The notes under the pieces are model-generated. The model saw only the letters and a program-made list of their open reading frames with translations, did no database searches and was not told where the DNA came from. The position numbers and the translations under genes were made by a program. Shown piece by piece: positions 7,892 through 15,994 of a DNA stretch of 27,375 nt. Numbering within the stretch: position 1 is the first letter of the stretch; each line of letters begins with the position of its first letter. The stretch comes from an uncultured Muribaculaceae bacterium (lineage in GTDB: Bacteria; Bacteroidota; Bacteroidia; Bacteroidales; Muribaculaceae): contig CAJUAR010000036.1 in the NCBI GenBank assembly GCA_910584495.1, positions 1-27,375 on the forward strand, in the 5' to 3' direction.

Positions 7892-8811
7892 GGCATTTTG
7901 TTTATCATTGTTTCAAGTTCTTTTTCAACTCGCGGGTCGTGATCATCTCTCAACGTCAAGTAGAGCGACAGCCGGTCAACATAACCGTCAGTCGCTATCG
8001 ATGGGTATTTCCATATCTCCACTCGCTGGACATCCTCGAAGCGTAACAATGTCATTCCCGATCTCTTAAATTCTTCAGCGGTGAATACCCTTGTCGGAAT
8101 TTTTTCTCCGACGAGCATAGAATAATGGGACAGGGTATCAATGCTGCCGATTATTCCTTCATGCAGTGGTGTATCAAGATAGCCCGACTGCTTTATGGGG
8201 TTTATGAGATACGGCAACGCCTTATCCCATAGCTCCCGGCCATTGGCTGTAAACAGCAATCTCTTTGTTTTACCATCATCCGTGCTGACATCTGCAAGGT
8301 TCAGTGCCACGAATTGCTGCAAGGATTTAGCGAGGGTGGCATATTTATATGGTGTAATCTCTGTAAGTTCCTTTATCGACATTCTGTTGATTGAGTGGCG
8401 CTGCAAATGGAACATAAGCAGATATTGTGTAGACGGCAGCAGTTGCGTCGGTTGCTCGTTCTTGCTCAACCGGCGGTTGGCAAGCAATGAGGGGATAAAG
8501 GCGAACTTGTCGCTAACCACAAAGTAAACACCTTTGTCAACGAGCCGGTCGCGCTCGTAGGTGGCCATATTCTCGAAGTAGAATACCGCAGGAATATGCG
8601 TAGCATCTTCTGCCCGCTGTGCGATATTCGCTCTCTGTGATGGCGAATAGTCCGCAGACTCTTTGGCAACCAACAATAACAGTTGGTACCCGTTCATATC
8701 AAACCGGTATAGCTCAAACTCTGCCAAAAGTCCGAGCCATAAGTTCTTTGTAATATCGGGAGACGGCTTTTCAAGTCCGACTTTCTTACCGGTGATGATT
8801 ATATTATCCAT
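7885..8811 (-). CDS. AbiEi-like winged-helix regulator / candidate antitoxin
   Basis: 308 residues, soluble. A central segment (about 140-200) looks like a winged helix: LLMFHLQRHSINRMSIKELT, then YKYATLAKSLQQFVALNLAD and KRLLFTANGRELWDKALP, a MarR-like arrangement. The N-terminal ~110 residues contain a possible nuclease-like or sensor fold that I cannot name. It is the first gene of the operon, directly upstream of and overlapping the AbiEii-like gene, the standard antitoxin position. AbiEi proteins commonly autorepress; the shared 16-base element in its promoter and in the integrase promoter is a candidate operator. Confidence 0.7.
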   Translation of the reverse strand: MDNIIITGKKVGLEKPSPDITKNLWLGLLAEFELYRFDMNGYQLLLLVAKESADYSPSQRANIAQRAEDATHIPAVFYFENMATYERDRLVDKGVYFVVSDKFAFIPSLLANRRLSKNEQPTQLLPSTQYLLMFHLQRHSINRMSIKELTEITPYKYATLAKSLQQFVALNLADVSTDDGKTKRLLFTANGRELWDKALPYLINPIKQSGYLDTPLHEGIIGSIDTLSHYSMLVGEKIPTRVFTAEEFKRSGMTLLRFEDVQRVEIWKYPSIATDGYVDRLSLYLTLRDDHDPRVEKELETMINKMPW

Positions 8812-8847
8812 ACTTTTGCATCATTCTACTTACTTTGTAGAACAATG

Positions 8848-8879
8848 CAAAAGTACATATAATTTCCGACACCACCAAA
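8848..8879 (-). promoter_or_regulatory. Promoter of the AbiE-like cargo operon
   Basis: Minus strand TTTG (8879-8876), a 20-base spacer, then TACTTTTG (8855-8848), matching TTTG-N19/20-TAnnTTTG. The start codon is 37 bases downstream of the -7 box. The region 8866-8881 is identical to part of the integrase promoter. Confidence 0.75.
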
Positions 8880-8881
8880 TT
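8866..8881. repeat. 16-bp direct repeat, copy 1 (CCGACACCACCAAATT)
   Basis: Identical to 10295-10310. The two copies flank the integrase gene, and the similarity extends over about 36 bases including both -7 boxes (8846-8881 and 10275-10310). It could be a shared operator, a duplicated promoter module, or recombination/attachment sequence. Confidence 0.8.
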
Positions 8882-8882
8882 T

Positions 8883-10241
8883 TCAGTCAATGGCATCAAC
8901 CATTTCCTTGCGCATTTCTTCGTCTACCTCGCGGTAACGCGCGAAAGCCTGACTTCCCGGTGCATGGCCGCTCAGAGCGCTCACCATCCCCTGATCCTTG
9001 AATTTCTTATACAGGTTGCCGATGAATGTACGTCGGGCTATATGCGTACTCGCCACCTCGTACAACGGTCTGTTTTCCGGCATTCTCGTTTTGGGATTGA
9101 GCACTACAACCATACGCTTTATTCCGGCGGTTTTGAGTATCCGTTTTATCGCCCGGTTGTAAATATACTTTGACTCCATCCACGGGAACAGCTTGTCACC
9201 GTCATAATCTTTGTATTTCTCGACTATTCGGCTCGCCGTCGTATTGAGTGGCACTTTGATAGTCTTGGGCAGACCCTCCTTCGTCTTACGGGCAACATAA
9301 TGAAGCTCGCCGTTTACTATGTTGTCCTTCGTAAAGGTAAACAAATCAGACTGACGGCAGCCCACGCAGCAATGGAAAACGAACATGTCACGGAAGATTT
9401 CATCGCGAGGTGTGGCGCTGAAATCATATTCTTCAAGTTGCTTGCGTTCCTCTATGGTGAGGTAATAAGGGGTCCCGTATATGCGCTGGCCAATCTTGAA
9501 CTTTACAAACGGATTGTAGGAGATGCGGCGATTGTTGAAGGCCCAGTTCATTATCGTTTTTATGAACCGGAAATTGCCGTAGATGGTATTCAGACTTTTC
9601 TTGCCGACACGCGCCTTGGTTTCTTCTGTGGCCGAGAGCTGCGGATATTCCTCGACCAGCTCATGCTCACGTATGAGGAAGCTCTCGAAATCTTTAAGCA
9701 GGTTTTCGTCGACGACTTCTGTTGTCAGCAGGAAATGTGGATTTGTTATCCGTCGATATATCTCATATCGGAGAAATGACCGGCGAATTATTATATATGC
9801 CTGTCTGCGCGTGGGGGACTGCAAGGGATTGGAAGTGCTTTTCAGAAATTCATCTATCAGCAGAATGAATGTGGACTGCGGGACTTCGGGCTGCATTGAC
9901 TTGTGGAACGCCTCCACTGTGTCAACGAGCCATGTCTTATCCAATTCCATCCCTTTCATTCTGATGTACTCGTTCTCGATAAAGGTCAGTAGATTGTTCC
10001 ATGCAGTTTTGACTTCGTCAGCGTTGACTGCCTCGGGCGTTTTTGTTCTTGACGTGGTCAGAACAAGCCGCACCGATTGACGACCTTTGGAACTGATGTA
10101 TTTTTCCGACTTGATGAAGTTGGGCGAAATCCACAAATTTGTCCTCGCCTGCATATCAATTTTCCCCAATCGGAATCGGACCGAGAGTTCTACTCGGCCT
10201 TCTCGGTTCTGCTTTTTACCGGCGCATAATTCAAACGACAT
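8883..10241 (-). CDS. Tyrosine recombinase / integrase
   Basis: 452 residues with a complete tyrosine-recombinase active site: R296 (CVGCRQSDLF), K319 or K321 (VARKTKEG), H400-x-x-R403 (STHIARRTF), H426 (LSGHAPGS) and Y436 (ARYREVD). The N-terminal arm-binding domain and SAM-like core-binding domain (about 120-240) are of normal length for Bacteroidales integrases. It catalyses strand exchange between element and chromosome attachment sites. It has its own promoter and lies about 235 bases from the point where the prophage terminase gene breaks off, the usual spacing from an integrase to the element end. No frameshift or missing catalytic residue is visible. Confidence 0.95.
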   Translation of the reverse strand: MSFELCAGKKQNREGRVELSVRFRLGKIDMQARTNLWISPNFIKSEKYISSKGRQSVRLVLTTSRTKTPEAVNADEVKTAWNNLLTFIENEYIRMKGMELDKTWLVDTVEAFHKSMQPEVPQSTFILLIDEFLKSTSNPLQSPTRRQAYIIIRRSFLRYEIYRRITNPHFLLTTEVVDENLLKDFESFLIREHELVEEYPQLSATEETKARVGKKSLNTIYGNFRFIKTIMNWAFNNRRISYNPFVKFKIGQRIYGTPYYLTIEERKQLEEYDFSATPRDEIFRDMFVFHCCVGCRQSDLFTFTKDNIVNGELHYVARKTKEGLPKTIKVPLNTTASRIVEKYKDYDGDKLFPWMESKYIYNRAIKRILKTAGIKRMVVVLNPKTRMPENRPLYEVASTHIARRTFIGNLYKKFKDQGMVSALSGHAPGSQAFARYREVDEEMRKEMVDAID

Positions 10242-10276
10242 ATTCTATTGCTAAAATGGTTGCTCTTTTGTACTTG

Positions 10277-10308
10277 CAAAGTTAGAAATAATCCCCGACA
10301 CCACCAAA
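10277..10308 (-). promoter_or_regulatory. Integrase promoter
   Basis: Minus strand TTTG (10308-10305), a 20-base spacer, then TAACTTTG (10284-10277), a full Bacteroidota consensus. Transcription would start near 10270, about 30 bases before ATG 10241. Confidence 0.8.
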
Positions 10309-10310
10309 TT
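10295..10310. repeat. 16-bp direct repeat, copy 2 (CCGACACCACCAAATT)
   Basis: Identical to 8866-8881 and in the same orientation. It covers the -33 element and most of the spacer of the integrase promoter, more sequence than promoter function requires. Confidence 0.8.
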
Positions 10311-10326
10311 ATATCCCCATATAATT
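10307..10326. repeat. Palindrome AATTATAT-CCCC-ATATAATT
   Basis: Perfect 8-base inverted repeat with a CCCC centre, immediately upstream of the integrase promoter and overlapping its -33 end. It is a candidate binding site for a repressor, the excisionase-like HTH protein or the integrase. Confidence 0.6.
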
Positions 10327-10464
10327 CCCCATTAAAGCCGTTATTTAATGTTTTCTCGCGAAATCTACGAGTGAACTACCATCACCTCGAACTGTGTGTT
10401 ATAAGCCTATAATACAATATGTTTAGGGAATATCTGGGTTGTAATTCAGTATCACCGAATAACG

Positions 10465-11565
10465 TCATATATCATAAGCGACTATCCAGTTGATATTGGC
10501 GTTATAGTCCATGCCGATGCAGATTGGAGCGTAACGGTTGAGGTCGTGGTCGGCACGGCAGTCGACGGCCTGTGGGTCGAAATCGAAGCCGAGGGAATCA
10601 AGGTACTCGAAATCGCTGTCGTTATACTTGTGGTCCTCCTTCATGGAAGAATAGAAACCGTCGCGGGCGATGCCCACCTTCTTGCACATGATGGAAGTCT
10701 GGAAGGTTAGTGGCGTGAGGTCGCGCTTCATGTCGCGGAGGTACTGTTCGCCCAGGAGCTCGATGTTTTCGACTGATGAATATTCGCGGTAGTATGTAGC
10801 GACTGAGCGGAGCTTGTTGATGTTGGAGTCGAGGCGGCGGAGGTGGCCACGTAGATATGCCGGAGGTTCGACACCTTGTTTTCGCATTTGGAGGATTTTC
10901 TGCTTGATGCGCCAAATTTCGTAGACACCGGCTTCGATGGCCTCGATTACTCGCGGATCCATTTTCTTTTCGTACTCCAGGAACCACGAGCCTTTCTTGC
11001 TCTGAGGCATGTCGGAGAGGACCATCATGGCATGGTTGAAAGAGTGTCGGCTGAAGTGTGACTTTATGCCGCCGTTAGCCGGGAGTGTTTCCTGGGTGAG
11101 TTTTACGGGGTCGATGAATTTGGCCTCGTCGACGAGGATCCAGGAGAGGGTGAGTGAGTTCGCGGCACCGGGGCGGTCCTGCGAGAGGATGATTGCGACG
11201 GAGCCGTTATAGAAGGATATGACCTGTTCCCAGTCGTGCGGCTCGGTGATGGGCTGTTTGAAGGACTTCGGGGGACGGCGGCCCACGACATAGTGAATGC
11301 CTTTCTTGTACTTCCATCTGAGCCATGCACTGAAAAGGCCCGGGAGTGTGTTTGTCAGGCCGTGCTTGAACGTAGGCACGACGATGCCGCCTGTCGAGCC
11401 GGGCATGCGCTGCATCATCTTGAGTGCGTAGGGAGCGGCGATTGAATCGGTTTTACCTGTACGACGTCCGGCCACAATGACGGTGGTTCGTGCGGCTACG
11501 AGCTGCGCCTGGAGCTGCGGGCGGTTGAAATATGTGGGCGTTGCCTTAGGGTTCGTCTGGAGCAT
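10465..11565 (-). pseudogene. terL: Phage terminase large subunit, truncated in the nuclease domain
   Basis: 366 residues from ATG 11565. The ATPase domain is intact: Walker A VAGRRTGKT at about 31-39 and Walker B WILVDE at about 142-147. The frame ends 13 residues after the first nuclease motif (ICIGMDYNAN, D near 353), whereas large terminases usually have another 100-200 residues carrying the remaining metal ligands. The coding sequence runs through NINWIVA and then reads YDI and stop, so foreign sequence probably begins near 10,477. Start 11565 overlaps the small-terminase-like gene by 20 bases; the frame is open further upstream but over that gene. Without the nuclease domain the motor could not cut concatemers. 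Confidence 0.85.
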
Positions 11566-12181
11566 TGATTTCGGGGGCTTTGTCGGGGAACAATTTGTCT
11601 TCTTCGAGGTCGACTTCCTCGTATTCGACATCCTGAATGTCGACGAAATCGCGTGAGAGTTCTTTTGTGAGCTTTGCGATATGGTTGTAGACATCGGGAA
11701 TGGGCTTCAGGCCGAGAACGCGGACATCGAGTGTGGCGCAGAAAGGCTGGATAACAATCTCGTCGTAAGGCATAGCCATTTCGTCTTCGAGGTTGATGCG
11801 GTTTTGCTTCGCATAGGATGTGGCAGCCCTCTCCATGGTTTTTGTGTCCTTGCGGGCTTTAGCCATGGCGTAGGTCTCGAGGATCATTTCATTATAGCGT
11901 GTGCGGTGAAATTCTCTCGACTTTGGAGAGAGCAAGGGCACGAGCTGATGAATGATATTTATGTCGGCGTATGCGGTAGACTGCGAGACCTCATAACGCG
12001 ACATTATAGCATCGCGTAGCTGGCGGTCCTTCATGGACGGGTTACTCAGCCAGTAGTTATACATTTCACGCAGGCGCATTACGCGCTCGGCGATAGCGAG
12101 AGGGTATTTCTGCAGCAGCTCGTCGTCTGAGGCGAGGAGGTCGGCCTTACAGGCTTCGAGAGGAGAGGGGAGATTAGCCAT
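11546..12181 (-). CDS. Terminase small subunit-like HTH protein
   Basis: 211 residues. An N-terminal helix-turn-helix segment (about 45-75: MKDRQLRDAIMSRYEVSQST, then AYADINI) is followed by a helical region and a very acidic tail (EYEEVDLEEDKLFPDKAPEI). Position directly before the large terminase and a DNA-binding N-terminus fit the small subunit that recognises packaging DNA, though I assign this by context rather than by a certain family match. The end overlaps the terL start by 20 bases. Confidence 0.65.
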   Translation of the reverse strand: MANLPSPLEACKADLLASDDELLQKYPLAIAERVMRLREMYNYWLSNPSMKDRQLRDAIMSRYEVSQSTAYADINIIHQLVPLLSPKSREFHRTRYNEMILETYAMAKARKDTKTMERAATSYAKQNRINLEDEMAMPYDEIVIQPFCATLDVRVLGLKPIPDVYNHIAKLTKELSRDFVDIQDVEYEEVDLEEDKLFPDKAPEINAPDEP

Positions 12182-12193
12182 TGAGAGGGTTGA

Positions 12194-12469
12194 TTATTCG
12201 TCGTCTTCCATGTCGAGGAGTGCTTTTTCAGACATCTCAATCGCAGCCGGGGAGCCGACGCGTGCGAGAGTGGCCATCTGCTTTCGGATTTCGAGCTTCT
12301 GCGAGAGTTTTCCTTTGATGTATGCATTACGCGCGGGATGGTTAGGGCATGCAATGTCGGCTTTGAAGACACTCTCAGGAACGTCGAGGTAAATTGCAAT
12401 TTCCGAGGGCTTTGTGTAGAGTTGGGCGAACTGCTCAATTTTGTCCAATTGTTCTGGCGAATACTTCAT
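12194..12469 (-). CDS. Small HTH-like phage protein
   Basis: 91 residues, with a probable helix-turn-helix at about 18-40 (YTKPSEIAIYLDVPESVFKA) and a helical acidic C-terminus (EKALLDMEDDE). It precedes the terminase-small-like gene by 12 bases and overlaps the upstream PLD-like gene by 35 bases. It could be a second packaging or DNA-binding component; function not recognised. Confidence 0.6.
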   Translation of the reverse strand: MKYSPEQLDKIEQFAQLYTKPSEIAIYLDVPESVFKADIACPNHPARNAYIKGKLSQKLEIRKQMATLARVGSPAAIEMSEKALLDMEDDE

Positions 12470-12944
12470 GGAAAGGGACGGATTGACGGGTTATTACATA
12501 ATCGACTTGCTGATGGAGGCTGTCGAAGACAGCGCGGTCGGTGGAGATGAAACCGGATTCGAAGCGGTTGCCACGCGTTAGGTTCTGCGACATTACGACG
12601 GCGACGGACCAGCGGTCGTTGTAGACGAGGAGGATTTTGGAATGGTTCGAAGCGAGGTAGCAGTTTTCGACGGTCTGTTCGATGAAAGGCCACAGGATAA
12701 GAGTTTTGTTTGTGGCCTTGAAATCGAGGACGATGTCGAGCGATCTGATGAGGCCTTCTTTCTCGATGAAGAAAATACGGCGGAGGAATTCTTCGGAGAT
12801 CGAGAAAGAAGTGATTTGAACGTGTGCCGGGCCTGTCTGGTCCAGGATCCACCGCAGGAGGTCCGCTACCTGCAGCATGTTGCTGAGGTAAGCCTGAGAA
12901 GAGGCTTCGGCCAAAGGCTTGAGCGATGAAGAATTTTTGACCAT
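12435..12944 (-). CDS. Single-HKD phospholipase D-like protein (putative nuclease)
   Basis: 169 residues from ATG 12944, which shares one base with the upstream stop (TGATG). A single PLD/HKD-type motif is visible: H101-S-K103 (NHSKILLVYNDRW), then S119-Q-N121 (VVMSQNLTRG) and E129. This arrangement resembles single-motif nucleases that act as dimers. The central stretch DIVLDFKATNKTLILWPFIE is compatible with the PLD fold. A DNA-processing role in packaging is inferred from its place between virion genes and the terminase. The exact HxKx4D spacing is imperfect, so activity is not assured. Confidence 0.65.
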   Translation of the reverse strand: MVKNSSSLKPLAEASSQAYLSNMLQVADLLRWILDQTGPAHVQITSFSISEEFLRRIFFIEKEGLIRSLDIVLDFKATNKTLILWPFIEQTVENCYLASNHSKILLVYNDRWSVAVVMSQNLTRGNRFESGFISTDRAVFDSLHQQVDYVITRQSVPFHEVFARTIGQN

Positions 12945-13672
12945 CAGAGGAGGCCGGCTGCGGCCATTTTGTCGCGAAGAGAGGCAGAAGGGACGGAGAG
13001 CTGCGCGTAGAGGGCGCGGATGCGGTCGGCGGCAGCGTCGGAGGGGTTCTTTGCGTATTTGCCGAGAAGGAGAGTGAGGGTTTTGGCGGTGTTTTTCTGC
13101 GCGGTACGAGCGTCGACGACCTTTTCCGTGGCAGCCATGGGTGTTCCTTTGACATAGTGGTCGTAGACGTTCCAGTTGTCGCGATACTGTCGGTCGTAAT
13201 CGATGATAGCTTTGGCGAGTGGGTAGCGGTCCGAATCGGGGCATGAGGAGTTGAGCTCGGAAATCATGCGTAGTTTGGCATGAGCGTCGCGCATGCGGCG
13301 CATGATGTCGGCATTGTCGACGTAGAGCTGCTGCACTTCGGGCGGCAGCTGGTCATGGTCCGCACGTTTGCCTTTCTGGAACTCGGATCGACCGGAGGGC
13401 TGTAGGCCTCGCTGCTGCGCGATAGCGTCGACCTGCACCATCATGGCCCTGACTTCCTCGTGCGTTGTGTCGACGAGGCGGCGTTTGAGGATTTTTTGGA
13501 GGTGGTATTCGAGGAGCGATGCTTTACCTTTGGGGCTTCGGATGATGTTGTTGTATAGGATGCGGTTGCGAGTGACGCGGAGAAGGAGTTCAGCCCCGGC
13601 CACAATGTCGCGTTTGTCGGCATCGGTGGCGAGCCATTGCTGTATTTGTGGGGTTAGTTCTAATTGGATCAC
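12944..13672 (-). CDS. Unknown phage late protein
   Basis: 242 residues with a GTG start at 13672 that overlaps the phosphoribosyltransferase stop (GTGA). Predicted helical and basic in the N-terminal half, with no membrane segment or recognised domain. Coupled translation on both sides places it firmly in the late operon. A structural or head-completion role is possible but unproven. Confidence 0.65.
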   Translation of the reverse strand: MIQLELTPQIQQWLATDADKRDIVAGAELLLRVTRNRILYNNIIRSPKGKASLLEYHLQKILKRRLVDTTHEEVRAMMVQVDAIAQQRGLQPSGRSEFQKGKRADHDQLPPEVQQLYVDNADIMRRMRDAHAKLRMISELNSSCPDSDRYPLAKAIIDYDRQYRDNWNVYDHYVKGTPMAATEKVVDARTAQKNTAKTLTLLLGKYAKNPSDAAADRIRALYAQLSVPSASLRDKMAAAGLL

Positions 13673-14337
13673 AGTTTATTGTTTATTCCTGCTATGAACA
13701 GGAGGTTTTTGTTGTGCGGCAGAAGTAGATCGTGCATAGCTTTGAGGGTAGAGCCTGTGGTGACGAAATCGTCGAAGACGATGATGTTAGGCTCGACGGG
13801 GAGGCTGTTGAGGGTAAATACGGCGTTGATGCGCTGCCGTGAGTGGCAAAAGGCAACGTCCTCATAGAAAGGTATTTTAAGCCGCTCGTGAATTTCTATG
13901 CAAATAAGGGTGGCGAAATTGTGCTCCTTGTGCCTACGCTTTGGCGAAGTGCAGATGCACCAGTGACCTTCACTGAGAGAAGAGCCGAGGACATCGATTA
14001 AGAAGTCCGACACGGCGGCCGCGAAGTGCGGAATTTCAGCCGGGTCGGACTTAATTTCTGTGAGAGTGCGGCCCATCAGGGACTTTTGCCAAATCGAGAG
14101 GAACCACAGTCCGGCCCGGTGGGTGATTCGCGGACGGAAGTCGAAATTGCATCGAGCCTCGGTGGATTTGTCCCACGCCTTGCGGTTTTCGACGGCGAAG
14201 ATGTCGCGTTTGGGCGAGATTTCTCCGAGAGCGGGGTCGATGCCCATGGGCTTTACATCATCGATGATGGAGCCGAGGGCATCGGCCAGACTAAGGGAGG
14301 AAGGATCAGGCTCCGGTAGCTTCGTTGATAGTACCAT
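13669..14337 (-). CDS. Phosphoribosyltransferase (ComF/PRTase-like) in the late operon
   Basis: 222 residues from ATG 14337. The type I PRTase PRPP-binding signature is clear at about 187-199: IIVFDDFVTTGSTLKAM, with two acidic residues followed by TTGST. SPKRRHKEHNFATL at 131-144 resembles the substrate region of ComF-like proteins, but the cysteine zinc-ribbon typical of ComF is absent from the N-terminus. Enzymes with this loop join a base to phosphoribose or reverse that reaction; the acceptor is unknown. The frame is open to 14355, and the start overlaps the tail-tube-like gene by 32 bases. A nucleotide enzyme between capsid and packaging genes is unusual. Confidence 0.8.
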   Translation of the reverse strand: MVLSTKLPEPDPSSLSLADALGSIIDDVKPMGIDPALGEISPKRDIFAVENRKAWDKSTEARCNFDFRPRITHRAGLWFLSIWQKSLMGRTLTEIKSDPAEIPHFAAAVSDFLIDVLGSSLSEGHWCICTSPKRRHKEHNFATLICIEIHERLKIPFYEDVAFCHSRQRINAVFTLNSLPVEPNIIVFDDFVTTGSTLKAMHDLLLPHNKNLLFIAGINNKL

Positions 14338-14875
14338 CTTCGGTAACAATCTCACCGGAGTAGAACGGGCTGTCGACGATGTCGGAAGCTTCGATAGTGA
14401 TGGTTGTGCCGGCAGTGCCTGTGGGCCCCTGGCCGTTGTCGCGCGAGGTAGTTGTCTTTGTGACGTAGTATTGCGAGCCGATGACGCGGAAGTTGCCGTT
14501 CATATCCTCGACGATAGCGACGATGTCGGAGTTGAGGAGGCCGGCAGTGGCGGTAGCAGCGTCGGCATCGATACCGGGATGGACGAGGGATGCGGAGATC
14601 TTGAACGTTTCGGAGGGGTATTCGCCCTGAGACTCGGACTTGAACTCGGCCTTGTCGGCGATATGGTCGATAACGAGCCATTTAGCGGATTCAGCGAGAG
14701 TGAAGCTGCCGGTGTAAGAGGCAGATGTTACGCGTCCGAGAGTGTCCACGGCGAGAGTGGGCCATTTGACGATGTCGTTTTTGTTTATGAAGAAAGCACG
14801 ACGTTTGATTCCGGGGCGCGAAGGCTTGCCCTGGCACCAGGGCAAGCTTTTGAGGATAGAGGTGCAAGTAGACAT
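14306..14875 (-). CDS. Putative tail tube / major tail-like virion protein
   Basis: 189 residues, beginning MSTCTSILKSLPWCQGKPSR, predicted largely beta-strand (alternating hydrophobic stretches, many T and S, few charges). It lies just downstream of the capsid gene. I associate this start pattern (CxS.LPxC.G, then INKNDIVKWPTL) with a recurrent Bacteroidota prophage virion protein, and a tail-tube role fits size and composition, but this is recollection, not a search. There is no signal peptide. Confidence 0.55.
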   Translation of the reverse strand: MSTCTSILKSLPWCQGKPSRPGIKRRAFFINKNDIVKWPTLAVDTLGRVTSASYTGSFTLAESAKWLVIDHIADKAEFKSESQGEYPSETFKISASLVHPGIDADAATATAGLLNSDIVAIVEDMNGNFRVIGSQYYVTKTTTSRDNGQGPTGTAGTTITIEASDIVDSPFYSGEIVTEDGTINEATGA

Positions 14876-14926
14876 ATATGAGTAGAATTAAGGGTTAAAA
14901 GTTAAGGGTTAAGAATTCGTACATAT

Positions 14927-15973
14927 TCAGCCTTCTTGCTGGTCGCCGGAGCCACCTGCGGCGGGGGTGTCTCCGCCGGAAGCCGGGGGAGTGACAGTTT
15001 TCTCGTCGGCGAGCTCGACGATAGTGAGACGGCGCGGGTCGATGGTGCGTAACTGTGCGCCGAGGAACATGTTCGCAGCCGATGAGAGCGTGTAGTGATC
15101 TTTGCGCATGATGTCGACAAAGGACTCGTCGCTTTTGTTGTCGGTGGCCCACCACATATTGTCCTTCTGTGTGAGGATGAGGTGTTTCACTCCGGCCATC
15201 TCGGGGATGCCTACGAGGGTGAGCTTGTTGTGCGAACCTTCGACGAAAGGCTGGTTGTAGGCCGTGTTGTAGTTCAGGTTCGAGTGGGTAGCCTGATAAG
15301 ACTCGTTGTACATGTCGACGAGCTCGGGAGAGCAGAGCAGCACGTTGTTCTGACTACGGAGATAGGGGTTGAGCTTGAAGACGACTTCTTCTTTGAGGAG
15401 GTCGCAAGCGTTGGCCATGGAGAATTCGTCCTGGAGCTTGATGTAGTTGCCTTTGGCAGCGGCGATGTTACCGGCGGCGATATCCTTTTTGGCGATGGTG
15501 ACGAGGCCGTCGCAGAGGTCAAGAGTGGTGTCACCGTCCTCGTTGCGGACACCGGTGAGCACAGCCTGTGCGATATGCTGACCACGAGCTTTTGCGAGGT
15601 GGAACAGCACGAGGGCGGTTGTGGACGCGTTCTTGATTTTCTCGCCGGCAATTGGATCGTCGTACCCCATCGTGAGGAATGCGTAATCGACGGGAGAGAA
15701 TTCCTCGACCACATTGCCGAGGAAAGTCTCGATTTCGCGATATTTGATATTAACGTCCGCATCAGACTTGCGATTCTTCTTGAAGGGAGCGAACTGGGAG
15801 TCGGCGCTGATTTCGCCGAGTTTCATTTTGCCGCGAAGGCCTGTAATGCCGTGCATGAACTTTAGGACGTCATAGGCAGCCCGTATAGGCAGGTCGAGCA
15901 GCGTCGGCTGCCATTTGACGGCTGTTTTCTGATAGTCCTCGAGGACCGCGGCATCGATTTTAATTTTTGCCAT
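14927..15973 (-). CDS. Major capsid protein
   Basis: 348 residues. Placement immediately after a ClpP-like protease with a coiled-coil tail is the classical protease-scaffold-capsid order. Composition fits an HK97-fold coat protein: a charged N-terminus, a long mixed alpha/beta core, and a region near 215-235 (QNNVLLCSPELVDMYNESYQ) typical of coat proteins of Bacteroidota phages. The last ~20 residues (PPASGGDTPAAGGSGDQQEG) are a low-complexity tail. The start is 21 bases after the protease stop. Confidence 0.8.
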   Translation of the reverse strand: MAKIKIDAAVLEDYQKTAVKWQPTLLDLPIRAAYDVLKFMHGITGLRGKMKLGEISADSQFAPFKKNRKSDADVNIKYREIETFLGNVVEEFSPVDYAFLTMGYDDPIAGEKIKNASTTALVLFHLAKARGQHIAQAVLTGVRNEDGDTTLDLCDGLVTIAKKDIAAGNIAAAKGNYIKLQDEFSMANACDLLKEEVVFKLNPYLRSQNNVLLCSPELVDMYNESYQATHSNLNYNTAYNQPFVEGSHNKLTLVGIPEMAGVKHLILTQKDNMWWATDNKSDESFVDIMRKDHYTLSSAANMFLGAQLRTIDPRRLTIVELADEKTVTPPASGGDTPAAGGSGDQQEG

Positions 15974-15994
15974 AGGAGAGAGGGTTGAATATGG

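Larger units (their letters stand above)
10242..10476. other. Putative attachment-site arm of the integrative element
   Basis: 235 bases without a gene between the integrase start and the broken terminase gene. It holds the integrase promoter, the second 16-bp repeat, the palindrome at 10307-10326, and AT-rich words such as GTTATAAGCCTATAATAC. These are plausible integrase and accessory-factor binding sites. The exact core cannot be fixed because the other element end is outside the window. Confidence 0.5.

Noticed and set aside
14060..14881. 273-residue plus-strand frame
   Set aside because: Antisense to the phosphoribosyltransferase and tail-tube-like genes; low-complexity G/D/V-rich translation typical of a shadow frame.
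15095..15865. 256-residue plus-strand frame
   Set aside because: Antisense to the major capsid gene, with no domain and no promoter.
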